Origin: Cruorifilaria tuberocauda
Lineage: Eukaryota > Nematoda > Chromadorea > Rhabditida > Onchocercidae
DNA length: 64,000 nt
Reading direction: 5' to 3'
Assembly: GCA_013365365.1 (NCBI GenBank)
Contig: JABVXU010000006.1
Location: 1-64,000, forward strand
Shown here: one piece after another, positions 11,886 through 24,200 of the stretch
How the letters are laid out: the number at the start of each line of letters is the position of its first letter
Position numbering within the stretch: position 1 is the stretch's first letter
Position numbers and translations under genes: made by a program
Notes under the pieces: model-generated
What the model was told of the DNA's origin: nothing
The model's input: only the letters and a program-made list of their open reading frames with translations
Database searches by the model: none

Positions 11886-12761
11886 CTTTTCTCATATCTT
11901 TATGTTATTCAGGTTCTCGAAATCTGCATTCTGAAAAGCTCATCTTTACCTCTATAATTTCTACAAAAAAGAGTCGGAAGTATATGTGTTGCACTAATGA
12001 TCAAAACCTCAATATGAAAAAGAAAATAAGTCATGCCAATGATTGATGCTTACGTAACGGCCGTTAAAGCTATGAAGTTGAATAGTTACGACGGCTTTGT
12101 TAATAAATACTTCGGCACTATATCATTGATTTAAACTCCCCACAGTCATAATTTATGGTTCAAATGTAAACAGGCTTAAAACGCCACCACTGCATGACAA
12201 AGTCCACCCTTTATGCAACATCCGCATCCGTACACTTCTTGACAAACCGAAACACCGCACCGCGACCGCTCCCGCAGATTCTGCCACCGGTGGCAGTTTT
12301 ATGAAACTATTAAATCTTGTGACTTGTTTCCGGAGTGACGTGAACTAGCGAGTGTATCGGGAGTTAGTTTTATGCTTCGTAATTTCAGTATGCATACTGT
12401 TTACCGGATGGAATATCGGGCATAATTTAAAAAATTAGAATCTTTTACGACGTTCTTGGAATGATTGCTGAATGGATTTTAAGGACTCAAAAAAAAACTT
12501 TGCTATGAGTTGAACAACAGCACAGTATATATAGGGATTTTTTCACTACGGGAAAAAGCTTTTGTGTTTTAATGCTTTTGAGAATGAAATTATGGATTAA
12601 ATTGTGGCGGTATGAACTTCAAACATGAGGCTGAAAAATTTTTAATTTGTATAAAACAAAGAAAGGGGAAGGAAATAAATTAATGCACTTATTACCAAAG
12701 CCGACTTCACGTCCTCAATAATTAGAAAGAATCAATTAATCGGAAATGGTCAAATTTCAGG
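11886..12761. promoter_or_regulatory. Divergent promoter region between OTUD7-like and EXOC2 genes
   Basis: The two flanking genes start head-to-head 876 bases apart, so this interval should hold both promoters and any outrons. It has a locally GC-richer patch at about 12230-12300, unlike the A+T-rich surroundings, with a 16-bp perfect palindrome at 12281-12296. The bases before 12762 end in a pyrimidine-rich acceptor. No TATA box or other named element can be assigned with confidence. Confidence 0.55.
12281..12296. promoter_or_regulatory. 16-bp perfect palindrome in a GC-rich promoter patch
   Basis: CTGCCACCGGTGGCAG reads identically on both strands. It lies roughly 400 bases upstream of each flanking start codon, inside the only GC-rich patch of the divergent promoter. 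A binding site for a homodimeric factor is a reasonable inference; no specific factor is recognised. Confidence 0.4.
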
Positions 12762-12762
12762 A
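12753..12762 (+). promoter_or_regulatory. Probable spliced-leader acceptor directly before the EXOC2 start codon
   Basis: The sequence CAAATTTCAG ends at 12760, one base before the ATG at 12762. TTTCAG is the nematode acceptor consensus and no upstream coding exon is visible, so trans-splicing of a leader to this site is the simplest reading. An undetected upstream cis exon is the alternative. Confidence 0.5.
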
Positions 12763-15700
12763 TGGCTGAAAGTGCTAGTCATCTAGTCAGTGGTGCTGCT
12801 CTTCGGCCATTGATTACCGGTTTATCACCCAAAGAAGGAGTTCCAGGAACCCAAATTAAAATTCGTGGCGAAAATCTTGGAAGGAATCAGTCGGATCTGG
12901 TTGCTTTATCCATTTGTGGAACTGACTGCTTAATGTCGGCAAAATGGAAATCACCTTCTCTGATTACAGCACGTAACAATAATTCATAAATATTCCATTC
13001 TTACGGACTGCTTGCAGTGAAACCTTGAGTAACTACGAGCAATAGCCTAATTTTAGGCATCAAAAGATTTCACATATTTAAAGATTTTATTATCTTACCG
13101 CTGTGAAATATATGATATTGTTTAATTTTGCAATAATCTTAATTTTTAACTTGAACATAAATTTTTGAAAATCTGTGTTCTGTGGTGATTATCGATTATT
13201 ATTGATTATGAGCTCAGTATACACTACAAGTGGTGTATTTTTCAGGTCTTGGACAAGCAAAACGTGGTGTTGGAGAAGTGGTTCTTCTAACCAAGTCAAT
13301 GGGAAAAAGTACTTCAAATGTCACATTTCGTGTTTTTATCGTGCAGGTTGGTCCATTGGAGGAAAGTGCAGTTTGGGTTGATGAAACAAGAACTGTTCCT
13401 GGGCGTGAAGCTGCCCGTAACATCCCGGAAACAACGGTTGCTTTGGACGCATTAGGATTGACGATTCAGCCGTAAGCTTCGCAGTTTCTGGAAATAAACT
13501 GATATATATTTCTTTGGATGAAATTATTAAAGTGTTTTGGATTTTCAATCATTTTATGATCAAATTATTAAAGAATTTATTATTAATTTATTAAAAAATA
13601 AAATCTTGACCAGTGTTTTTCTTTTGGATCAGTGTTTTTAGTCATAAAAAAATGGATCAGACATCTCTGATGCAAATGTTTCCGGAGGGTTCAGGCAATC
13701 TTCGAATGGAAAATTTCAACCCAGCGTGGTACTTGCTTGAAAATCATCGTGAAACAAAGTGGGTTTGAAAATTATCTGAGCCTTATAAATATGTGGAAGA
13801 ATTTTGCATTGATGTTTGAACTAAATTCTGCTTTATTTTAGTTTTTAGTTTATTAAAGAGTATCATACGCGAATGTTTTTCAAATGTTGAAAAAAATGGA
13901 ACATTTCGGATGAAAATGTTTTCAGAAGTTCAAGTGCATCATCATCAAATTTCACATTTCACCATGACTAGATTTTTTTTTTTCATTTGTTTACAGATTT
14001 TCTGATCTCAGAAAAGGATTGTCACATTTAACACAAACCACGAAAGAAGGCGAAAAAAGCAATTCTGATTTGCATCGTGCTAATCTATATTCACTAATTA
14101 ATTGCGTTGATACACTGGCAGCACTTCATGATAAAATACAGCTAGAAAAGAATACTCGTGGTTGGCCGCTTACAAAAAATATTTCTGAGAAGGTTTGCAA
14201 TATATTGCTTTGAATCGTACTTTGAATTGGAAAGTTTTGATGACTTGTAAATAATATTAAACATCATGTAATTGGCATAATGACTTTTCACTGTCGGCAG
14301 AAATTTTTTGGAAAATGAGCTTTAGTTGGCTGAATCACATCTAGCAGCAAATGCAGTATTCTATGAAGTTTTAACGCGGAAAGATCGAGCCGACGCAACA
14401 AGAAATGCATTATCAGTGCTTACTCGTTTTCGATTCATTTTCTTCCTCTCCAGTGCTATCGAACAAAATTTAGCGAAGGTACCAGAACTTATATTTTCTT
14501 AAATCCCTGATGCTATTTAAATTTCAGGTTGAGTTTCAAAAATTTTCAACCTGTACCTATTTATATCTCTTCTTACACTTAATCAGTTTGAATATATTTC
14601 ATATCAAGTTGCGAAACTTGTTCTTCAAGTTAGCGTGATTTTTATAGCATTAATTCCAGGGCGAATATTCAACGATTCTAAATGATTATACTCGTGCAAA
14701 GTCGCTTTTCAAGGACACTGAAGTGTCGTTATTTAAGGAGGGTGAGCTCTTCTGCATTGTAACTGATTTATTGCATGACGAAGACTTTTTGTTGAATAAC
14801 CGAATCAGTTCATGAACAGTTTTCAGTGATGGCTGAGCTAGATCAGAAAATGGAAATATTCAAAAAAAATATGAAGCAACGTTTGATCGATATGCCTACT
14901 TCATTCGAAGATCAAAGTAAACTAATCAAATATCTGAAAGTAATGATTATCATTATTGCTCCTTCCTGTTTCGCATGTTTGTTTATAAACAAACATGAAT
15001 TGATTTTGTAAAGTGACTAGAATATTTTAGTAAAGAGAAAAATTTGAACAGGTGAAATACAGCGAAATATTTATTGCAAATTTCATTACTTTCATCTTAA
15101 TTATTATATTTATAGGTCCTTGAACCGAATTCAGATCCAGCCTGGGACTGTATTACAGCGTATCATTGTTGGTTAGAAGATCTTCTATGGCAAACGCAAA
15201 GAAAGCATTTGAAGTTAGGTATTACTTGGAAGTCTAATTTTTACCTTTTTGAAATTTATCATTCCTTTTGAAAATGTTTAGTTTTGCAGCGAATCAACAG
15301 ATCAACAATAATAAAGACTCGTCGGGTATATTCTCATGTAAGTTTAATTTTACGTTCTTGAAAATATGTATTTAATTTATTCATACTTTTTACCAGTTCC
15401 GGAAAAGAATTGTCCAAAATCGTAGAATATGTATTACGTTTCAAAATTCTGGCATCTTCATTATGCTTTATTTCATCATGTTCTTTCTGCATTTTCTGCA
15501 TTCGCTTTTTCAAAATTACTGTTATTTATAGTAGTTGAAGAAAACTCACATAATCTTCACGATTTCGTTAAAGAAATGGTAGATCTTATTACGGACAAAT
15601 TACAAATATTCTGGAAACTTTCTCAGATATACTCCTCATCAGTTACAAATCTGACATCGGTGGACCGCATGTGTGATATTAATGTTAGTTCAATTTTTTT

Positions 15701-18700
15701 GAAAACAATTTTTTCTCTTCCGTCAATTTTCCACTCAAAATTCAAGGCTTTCTTCAATCTTCCCTTCTTAATTTTCTTTTGGATGAAGTAACCATTTTTA
15801 TCAAGTGAACGTAACTATTCATTTATTTACTTTTTCTATCAGTTGGATTAAATAATTTTTGCCTCCGGATGTCATAGTGTTCTCGATTTCATCTTGTGAA
15901 AATTTTCGCAGGCATCGTTCAAGATCGTCTGTAATTTTTCAGCAAATGCTCATTAACACAATCAATGTTTCGTCGTGGTTGGTATTAAATGCATTAGTAC
16001 CTGATGCCTTGCCTGAATCAGTTTTGCGAAAATACAGGGAACAGTTCGCGAGATGGCCACCTATCACTTCATCTCTTACACATCAATTATTTTCATCACT
16101 AAAAATTTTGAGATAAATAGAAATTTTTTAATTGTCTTTATTTTATACTTTAATAGAATATCTATTTCCTTGCTTTACTCGAATTTTAATTTGACATTTT
16201 TTATAATTGGTAATGGTGTTAGCGAAGTCTGTTAAAAACTATAGACTAGTCAGGAAATCTTTTCACTTTGTTCGCTAATGTTAAAATGAAAATAAATTCG
16301 TAACTGTAAAATGATAATAGTTTAGTATAATTATAATGGGTGAAAAATAATTCAAAATACGATACTTGTATTAGAATTCATACTAAATTTCAATATAATT
16401 TGGATTATCATATTAGTCACCAACTTCCTACTGATTTTATTATTTTAAACAGATCATTTATTGATAGGATCGTTGAATTAATCTTTCAGATCATGCGTAA
16501 GTTTTATGCTGGATTGCAATTTTACTTCGGAGCAACTGCAGCCATTGTTGGAGCTTTGTGTTACCATTCGATTAAAATGCTTATCAAAAGTAATTGAAAG
16601 AGTTACACAAGGTGAACACTTCCTAAAATTTTTAGCTGAAATAGCTATCTCCATTTTGAAGTAATCATCTCTATTTTGAAATGAAATGAGTACCTCCCAT
16701 TTCATCGTGCCTCGCTATAAATTATTCATAATCTGAAATAGAGGTCAGTTTTCTCCTTACCTTTATATCGTTTTCTGAGATTGTTCAATTATTGAGTATC
16801 AAAATCGTCGTATCAGTAAGGCAAATGAAATGAACACTTGGAACAGTGAGTGCCTAGAAAAATCCTTTCTTAAGCCACTCGCATCTATACTTTATTATTT
16901 TATTATAGGAGTAATTAACTTGGGAAATGGAGAAATTTGGAAACTAGAGCATATTGGTTTGTCGAAAACTATTTTACCGGATCTGTATGAAACAGAGGTG
17001 AGACTTACATAGTTTTTTTTTGCGAAAAGATGGTGTTGATGAATAATTGCTTTCCACTCAGTTTTTATAGTCCTAGCATCTCTAATCCTAAAGCAGTTGA
17101 TCAGGAGGAGTATTCCTGAATTGCACAAGTAGCATCACTACTATCAGTTTTGAATAAACTGTCAGTAACCGAAAAAGAGCGAAAACGGTTGCAATTAACT
17201 AAGATTCAGCACGGAGTTCTTTAAATGGAATTAAAATTTTTTATCATGTTATATATCGTTTTATAATAATTTTTTCAGGTGAATGATAGTATGGGGCAGA
17301 TTCGACAAATACTTTCATCATCAAATTATACGGGTGAATTGGATTTATTTAGTAGAGAACGATTTCGTTTGATGTTAGTTGATTTATTCACGATGATTCT
17401 CACATCAATTTGTGATTGCATCGAGAATGTTCTACAGTTGAGGTATATTGAATTTTGCTCTAATAATGGAGTATATTGCAAAATTTTACAAGTTTTATCG
17501 ATTTTAAAGCGAGTAATTCGCTTAAAATTAGTAATAAAGCTCACAAACAAATTATTAATGAACCATCAGGCGCCGCAAAAATTTTTTAGAAAATTTGATA
17601 TAAAAGTAACTTTTTTAAAATAGAGTTATGAAGCGCCCATCGGCTTTATTCAATGAAGGAACAGCTAGCAGTCGGAAGTTGCTCATTGCAATATGTAACA
17701 TTGAATATGTTATTAGTAATTCTTTGCCCGCATTATGCCGTCGTTTAGCTGAGAATGGTGTCAAATATGGAGACGTCATATTTGAAGTCAGTTTCTACTG
17801 AAAGACTTTATGTTACTCATAGAGACCATAGTAAAACTAAGAAAGTAACTATCATTTGCAGATCCTAGACTTTTTTGCTGTTTTGGGTTCTGAGAGGGTC
17901 TTGTCTCTACTTTCTTCTCGTCTCCTTCATATTTAGGAGTTAAAATAATTTTTTCAAATGTTTCCTTCAGAAAAGCAAAGGGCAGTTATTATTGTTTCGG
18001 CAGAACTTGGTGAAATATTACTTGCAAATAAAATGTGTTACGTTTAATTCCTTGTTTGGATCGGCTAATTATGATGATCTACCAAATGAAGGTGATGTTC
18101 AGTTTTATTTTTTGTATAACAAATCAGTCCTCAAATCCAAAAAAGATTTTTTTCTTGTTCTTATTATATTTCATTCATCAAACTGTTGACATTTGAATAA
18201 ACTAGCTTGATGTCAAGCTACTTATGTCTATTTGAAATTGAAATATAACAAAGGATATTTCCATAGTTCGTCTTTATTCAAACTTCTTCAATGTTTCAGA
18301 TGCATCGGATTATATTAAAGAATTCGTTATGTATTTAATATTCATCCAGTCAGAAATATGTTTACTTGCTCCACATCTCATGCGAGAGGTATTTTTTCAA
18401 TCCGTAAATGCTGGCGTAAAATGCATCTTCATGGCATGCGGTGTTGATTATAAATTTTTAAAAAAAGTTGAAAAATTTAGATTTCCCATCAAGAGATTTT
18501 GTGATTTTTTAAAGGAAGATTTCTGTTGGATGTTATAAGACTATCAAAATCATGTCTAGAGTCACTATTTGATATACTGCTGTTGGTACTGCTACGAAGG
18601 TGTCCGTAACTGATTGAACTGCATCAAAGCACATTATTTCTAGTCCTTTGTTGGATGCAAAAAGAGCTGAATGAATAAAGTCATCTCAATATTTTACAAT

Positions 18701-19720
18701 CATTTAACATACTAAACTCATTATTAATTGGAAACAAAAAATATCAAAGTACAAAGGATTAGTTTAATATTTTAAAATAATGTAACCAACGACGTGCATT
18801 ATCATAACAAACGAGCTAAATGAAAAAAAAATTAGCTTTGTTACAATCAGACATTGATGAGCAATCTTTACAATACTGATTTATTTTAATTATTTCAGTG
18901 GATTTATTGTAAAATTATTTCGGTTTTCTCAACAGTTCATAGAATCAGAAAATCGACTGATCGAGTTCTGGAACTCATTTTCATTTATAACTTTCACACT
19001 CTTTTGATAATTATCTGTTGTTCCGAGAGTGTGTTTACTAAGAACAATATCTTCCCGATCTTTGCGTAATTCTCATGAGATGGATCTGGTCTTTTTGTAC
19101 ATTATTTTCCATCGCAGCTAAGAGTTTAGGTTAAATTATATTGCAATTTTTTCTAATTTTGACTTAGTTTAGGCACTTAGTCCGATAATAGAAAATGCAT
19201 TTCATCAACTAATCGATCGACTCGGTCGTTTACAAAATATGTCATTGGAGCAAACTACACAAGTCATCGTCGATGTTACAGCGTTAGAAGAAAGTGTACA
19301 AAATTTCTTGGTGTTGGAAACAAGGTTTAAATTCTTTCCGGGATAAATTTTTGATCTAAACGTATAATAACTGTTAATATTTTTATCTTCAGGACTGTTG
19401 TAAATTCTTTCCGGGCTAAACTTATCAGCAACTTGAATCAGTCGTAAGTCTCATTTTGTTAGTTCTTTTGCTTCGCAAACGCAATCAGCTATTTTTATTA
19501 CTTCATCGATTTAACATTTTTAATGTTAAATCGGTGAAGTAATAAAAAACTTGTAGTTACGAATAGAAGGTTTGAAGCTTAGCGACGTTCCAGATTAGTA
19601 AAATTTTTACTTTTCAGACTTTTCCAACGGTGTCTTCGTAATTTTCGCGCTGCGATGCGCATGGCAATCGCGAGTTTGAACTGCGATCATACAGATGCAA
19701 ATGACTCATCTGAAATATAG
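12762..19720 (+). CDS. EXOC2: Exocyst complex subunit SEC5 (EXOC2)
   Basis: Subunit of the octameric exocyst that tethers secretory vesicles to the plasma membrane; its N-terminal IPT/TIG domain binds active Ral GTPases in other animals. Exons checked for phase: 12762-12972, 13246-13471, 13642-13758, 13997-14192, 14326-14478, 14660-14741, 14827-14939, 15116-15218, 15282-15337, 15397-15430 and 15532-15683. Then, less certain, about 15909-16100, 16453-16497 and 16528-16611, followed by 16910-16997, 17279-17441, 17625-17787, about 17971-18090, 18300-18387, 19170-19326, 19393-19443 and 19617-19720. The IPT domain reads PLITGLSPKEGVPGTQIKIR, then VWVDETRTV. Later family blocks include NPAWYLLENHRETK, RKDRADATRNALSVLTRF, LNDYTRAKSLFKDTEV and IVQNRRILVEENSHNL. 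The C-terminus ends in a basic FQRCLRNFRAAMRMAIASLN segment and a short acidic tail. The junction from 15683 to about 15909 is out of phase with the obvious donor; the alternative donor at 15671 would restore frame. Confidence 0.94.
14974..14997. repeat. Perfect 24-bp palindrome in an EXOC2 intron
   Basis: The 24 bases centred on TTTATAAA (left half CATGTTTGTTTA) equal their own reverse complement exactly, with no spacer. The palindrome lies in the intron between the 14827-14939 and 15116-15218 exons of EXOC2. In A+T-rich DNA short palindromes are frequent, but a perfect 24-mer is much less so. Confidence 0.75.
19492..19548. repeat. 27-bp inverted repeat with 3-base loop in an EXOC2 intron
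   Basis: Left arm 19492-19518 and right arm 19522-19548 are reverse complements over 27 bases apart from one position (A in the left arm context, G in the right), which would be a G-U pair in RNA. The loop is only TTT. It lies in the last intron of EXOC2, between the exons ending near 19443 and starting near 19617. Confidence 0.8.
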
Positions 19721-21241
19721 CTGTGAAAAAATTGTAATTGACGAGAAACTGTACCGTAATCTCTTTTAGATTGTTTAAAAAGGGAATTCATTCTTTAATA
19801 TCATGTTGTGGAAAATGATTTTATACAGAGAACACTAACTATTCAAACTAAGATAATAGCAATAAGAATCAAATCTGAATTGTATTCCTATATCGAATAT
19901 TGTTTTATTATGCTTTCGATCTTATTTCATTCGTATTTGACCACTTTTAAGTGCCATACAATATTCACATGTTTCTGGATGTAAATAGTTTATATTCATT
20001 GGTTAAATATGTAAGATCATGTCTTAAATACACACACACGAGCTGAAAGCAGGCTCAGCAGTAAAAAATAATGAATTAGAAATAGAAGCTAAGAAATTCT
20101 CTTAATCTGCATTAGACAATGTCATTTGATTTAGGAGTTTTCTTATAATGCTGTTGTAATAAAGCTTTTTTAGGTATTTAATTGCCTGATAGTGAAAATC
20201 CTTTCGTAACGCTACTAAAATGTATGCAAATGGATGATTACAAATATACGATGAGGAATGCAGAGAATTCCAGTATGTTCCCTTGCTTTTCGGCGTAACA
20301 GGAAAACGTAAAATCGAGAAAGATGTTCTATATATATCAACTGTTTTTTGGAGCCATTTCGGTCCTAGAATTTTTCAGTTCAACCACTGCCGTCGCCTTT
20401 TGCGGTATATAGAATGCATTTCCATTGAACACAAGAATCATGACTATTGTGTAGAATCAGATGAGCCGATGTTTTGGAACCGTAACTTATCGAATTCTTT
20501 CTCTTTGAATTTGTTTCGAGTGCGGAATGGTCGCAGAGACCCGTTTTGTATTCTTCCACAGTTCCTGATGTAGTTGCATAAAACCAGTTTTGATAACTGT
20601 GGGATTTCCTTATAATAGTCTTCAGCTTTTATAGCTCTTAGCAAAACAAATTAGGATTTCAAGATTAAATTTTAACATTGTGCATTATGACCTTTCTGCT
20701 CTACCATTCATTTGAACTTGGATCAAACAAAATATCTGAATTAGTTTTTTTTTAACACTATTTTTACTCGAAATTAAAATATTATATGCAAATAATGAAT
20801 GATTCAAACAGAGAAAAGACATACATAAGGAATTCACATTAAAATGATAAGCAGGCAGAAGTTTATGATACATCTACAGAATTATACATCGTATATACAC
20901 ACGTTTACTTAGGGATGCTTGCAACATGGACAGAAAAGTTCGATTAAAAAAGTGATATTACTTTTGTAGCGATTGTGAAAAATACGAAAGAGTTGCAATA
21001 GATTAAGATGCTATGGTCAGAATACGTATAAGTTTTGACAAATAAATTTATAGCAGAAAATATAATAGAACGAAATTTAAAAACATGTTCTACATCATGA
21101 AATCACAGAAATAAAGGAGTACGTATCTATCAAATTTCAGAACTTTATTTAAGGTTAGAAATAAAAACTGAAAATTTTGTCAACAAAAGGAGTGGAGAGA
21201 ATAATATTTCTGAAGTTGCGTGAAGAAATATCAAAAATAAG
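19721..21241. other. Tail-to-tail intergenic region between EXOC2 and GLY-2
   Basis: About 1.5 kb holding the 3' untranslated regions of two convergent genes. Most is A+T-rich without a gene. The segment 20270-20640 is GC-richer and open in both directions: on the plus strand a 96-residue frame at 20283-20573, and on the minus strand about 60 residues from an apparent acceptor near 20560. Neither shows a recognised domain. A short CA repeat lies near 20030. Confidence 0.45.
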
Positions 21242-24200
21242 TTATAAACAAGAAGAACAGAGGGCTGTTTGACCCCAAATGAAATCACGACAAGGGCAGA
21301 TACGTCGAATGCTAGGAATAATCGGAACAGATGCACAGCTATATAAATCTGGATTTTCCTGTTTCGAGCATTCATATGGTGCATATGGACTTGAAATACT
21401 CTTTAGTGCAGCACATGATCCACTCCTAAATATGCATATTGCAGTAATCGCAAGTTTCCAAGACTTGGTAAAATGAACATAATCTAATTAAACAATATGA
21501 TCAGTCTTATACATTCCATAATATCAGCAATGGATCCATTCAATTCTATTAAAAAATATTGAAAGAGTAGTCCACGTATAAAATTTTCAGCGACTCGAAA
21601 AATGAACGGTTATAATACAGATGGGAAAAAAGATAATATAGTAAAAAAATAATATCACATACGAAAAATGAAAAGACGCACTTGTTCAGAAATCCAGGCA
21701 TATTTATGACTCGAAAGAATGAACGCTCACAGAGAAGATCTAGAAATAACCCATTTACAAATGATAGGAAATATTTTCTCATTAAAGATGTATAATAACT
21801 AATGAAGACTTATAAAATTTCGGAAAAATCAATAAAAACTTCTGTTCCAAATATAAATCATTCTCTTTTCTTATTTCCCGAATTAAATTATTGTTTTGTT
21901 TTACCGATCTCACCAAAGTCTGTTAACGATAAAACTAACTGTGCTGTCGACATGCATCTTGACAAGATTGCATTGGGACCGCTTCAATTGTAAGTATCGC
22001 ATGTGAAGGAGGAAAACGGCTGACATGGCAGAAGTCCTGTTTGGAAATAAGAATATTGACTCGCTGTAGCATTCCTAAGACTGTGAATTCGAAGGGGATA
22101 TATGCGGTAGGCTAGAAGTGGGAACGAATAATTTTATATAACATTTAACCTTTGTTTCGGTCAGATTATCTTAATTAAAGATTTAAATTAAGCGCATCTA
22201 GGAAATCATAATTGTAAACTTCATGAGAACCAATTTAATAATTGTGCCTCAAATTCCTGAACTTATTCGATTTCAATTTCATTCAATTCCAATTCATGAT
22301 CTAAACACTAACTTTTGAAAATAGAGCTTCACGTATTGCATCTTCCACTTGCGATAAATTTTCAATGTCAACAGTTAATACATGAGGCTTGCCGATAAAA
22401 AGCTCCGCATAAGGATTTTGACTAGTTAACTGGAATTTTCAAAGTATTTGCATCTTATAAAATCAACTTGAATTTTATAAAACCTAATTGCTACTAATGG
22501 TATTTTTTGATACATTTGGACTTCCATATGTTTTTTAAAAAGATTTTATATCACGAGTAAACAATGCAAATTATATAAGCTTGGTGCGACCACATACGCA
22601 ACTCAAAAACACTGGTAATGCAATCTGCTAAAATGCAGTCAAAATGCGAAAATTATGAAAGTTTGGACAAATATTTTTTTTATATTTACTTTGCGTAAAG
22701 TTGGTTTGTCCTTAAAGAAATCAGATGTTTTCCGTGATTTCGGCGGATTAAACGAAGGGTTGATGAAAACAACACCGCTTGCAATGGCTTCCAATGGTGC
22801 AGGACCTTCAAACGGAAAACCAAGACCCAAAAATATCTTTACCCTCCTCATCAAGGCGTGCAATTCGGGAACTGTTAAAACTCCATGATTTATTATAAGG
22901 TTGTCGAAATCTGGCAAATTATCGCTAACTGTTGCATGCACGTCCGTAAATTTTCGTACTCTTTCTATGAGTCGTTTTGCATGTTTCCACATGTAGCCTG
23001 TTTTACCATATACCTACAAATGCTACGAGCAATCAAAATTTACATTACTTCAAATCAGACTGCTCACTGATCGAAATCCAGAATAACACACCTTGAATGT
23101 TAAAAGCATCATAAAAGGATTTATTTCATCCTATAGTATGCCTAGTGGGATCAACAATGTACGATTATAATGCGAATCGAAATCCTAGTTTAAATATTAT
23201 ATTCAAGATGAAGAAATTGAGCTGCTCAAGCTCCATATGCAGCATTCAAAATACTCCAAACTAAATATTTATTGATAAAATAATCAAATACGTACTAGCG
23301 TAATATTATCTCGCTTGATGTCTTGATTAACTGGATGCATTCCTACCGCAAAACCGAGAAAAGTATTATCATCTGTATGAGGAAACATTGTCATGAACTG
23401 CTGCAAATCCAATTGATGATTGCCCCACGGATTTTTCCCTGATCCACCTAATGAATTTTTATGAGTAGTGAAGTAATTCTGAGAATTGAATTCCGCATGT
23501 GTACCAAAGGAATCCAGAACTCGTATTATACATCTAAAATAAAACAACTTTTCAAATGAAGCAACACCTCCATTATTCTCATAATTTTTATAAAAAAAAC
23601 ACAAGTTTTAAAAATACCAATACGAGTCAGAAGAATTACCAATTGCACATAAATCTTTAAGAAATAAGGCCTGCATAGTAACATACATGGATCTGATAGA
23701 ACTAAACCTAAAAATGCAAAAAAAAAAGCGAAAACTTGATTTTATCAACTTACTTCATTTTATTGAAAAAACCACTCATTTTTCCACGAAGATACCTCAG
23801 ACCAACAATATCGGTGAAAAGAAGATTAATTACTTCTCTACTTTGATCAGGACAAGGAAGTTTATAATCCATTTTCTTTAAATTTCTGAAAAATCAAGCA
23901 AATTAATTTAAAAAGTGTGCAAAGAAAAGGAATTTTTCTCGCTGAGAAGAAGGTATACAGTCCTGCCTTTCTGAAGAAAATAATTTAAACCTAATTCTCA
24001 TCAAACACTTTTCCAAAAATAAAGTGGAGTGACAACCTTGTTCGACAAGTTTTCTTAACGATTCTAAATTGTTCAGTAGTTCAAATTTTTTCAGCGATGG
24101 ATTGGGATAAGAGTGTCTCTTTATCTTTATTATCACTAATGAAAGCTGGTCTGCACTCTATGTGATAACGAAATATAATTCTTAATTCATTATGCAATTT

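Noticed and set aside
13214..13548. Minus-strand frames opposite EXOC2 exon 2
   Set aside because: Antisense shadows of a well-matched IPT-domain exon.
20030..20042. CA microsatellite
   Set aside because: Only a handful of repeat units; too short to treat as a repeat feature.
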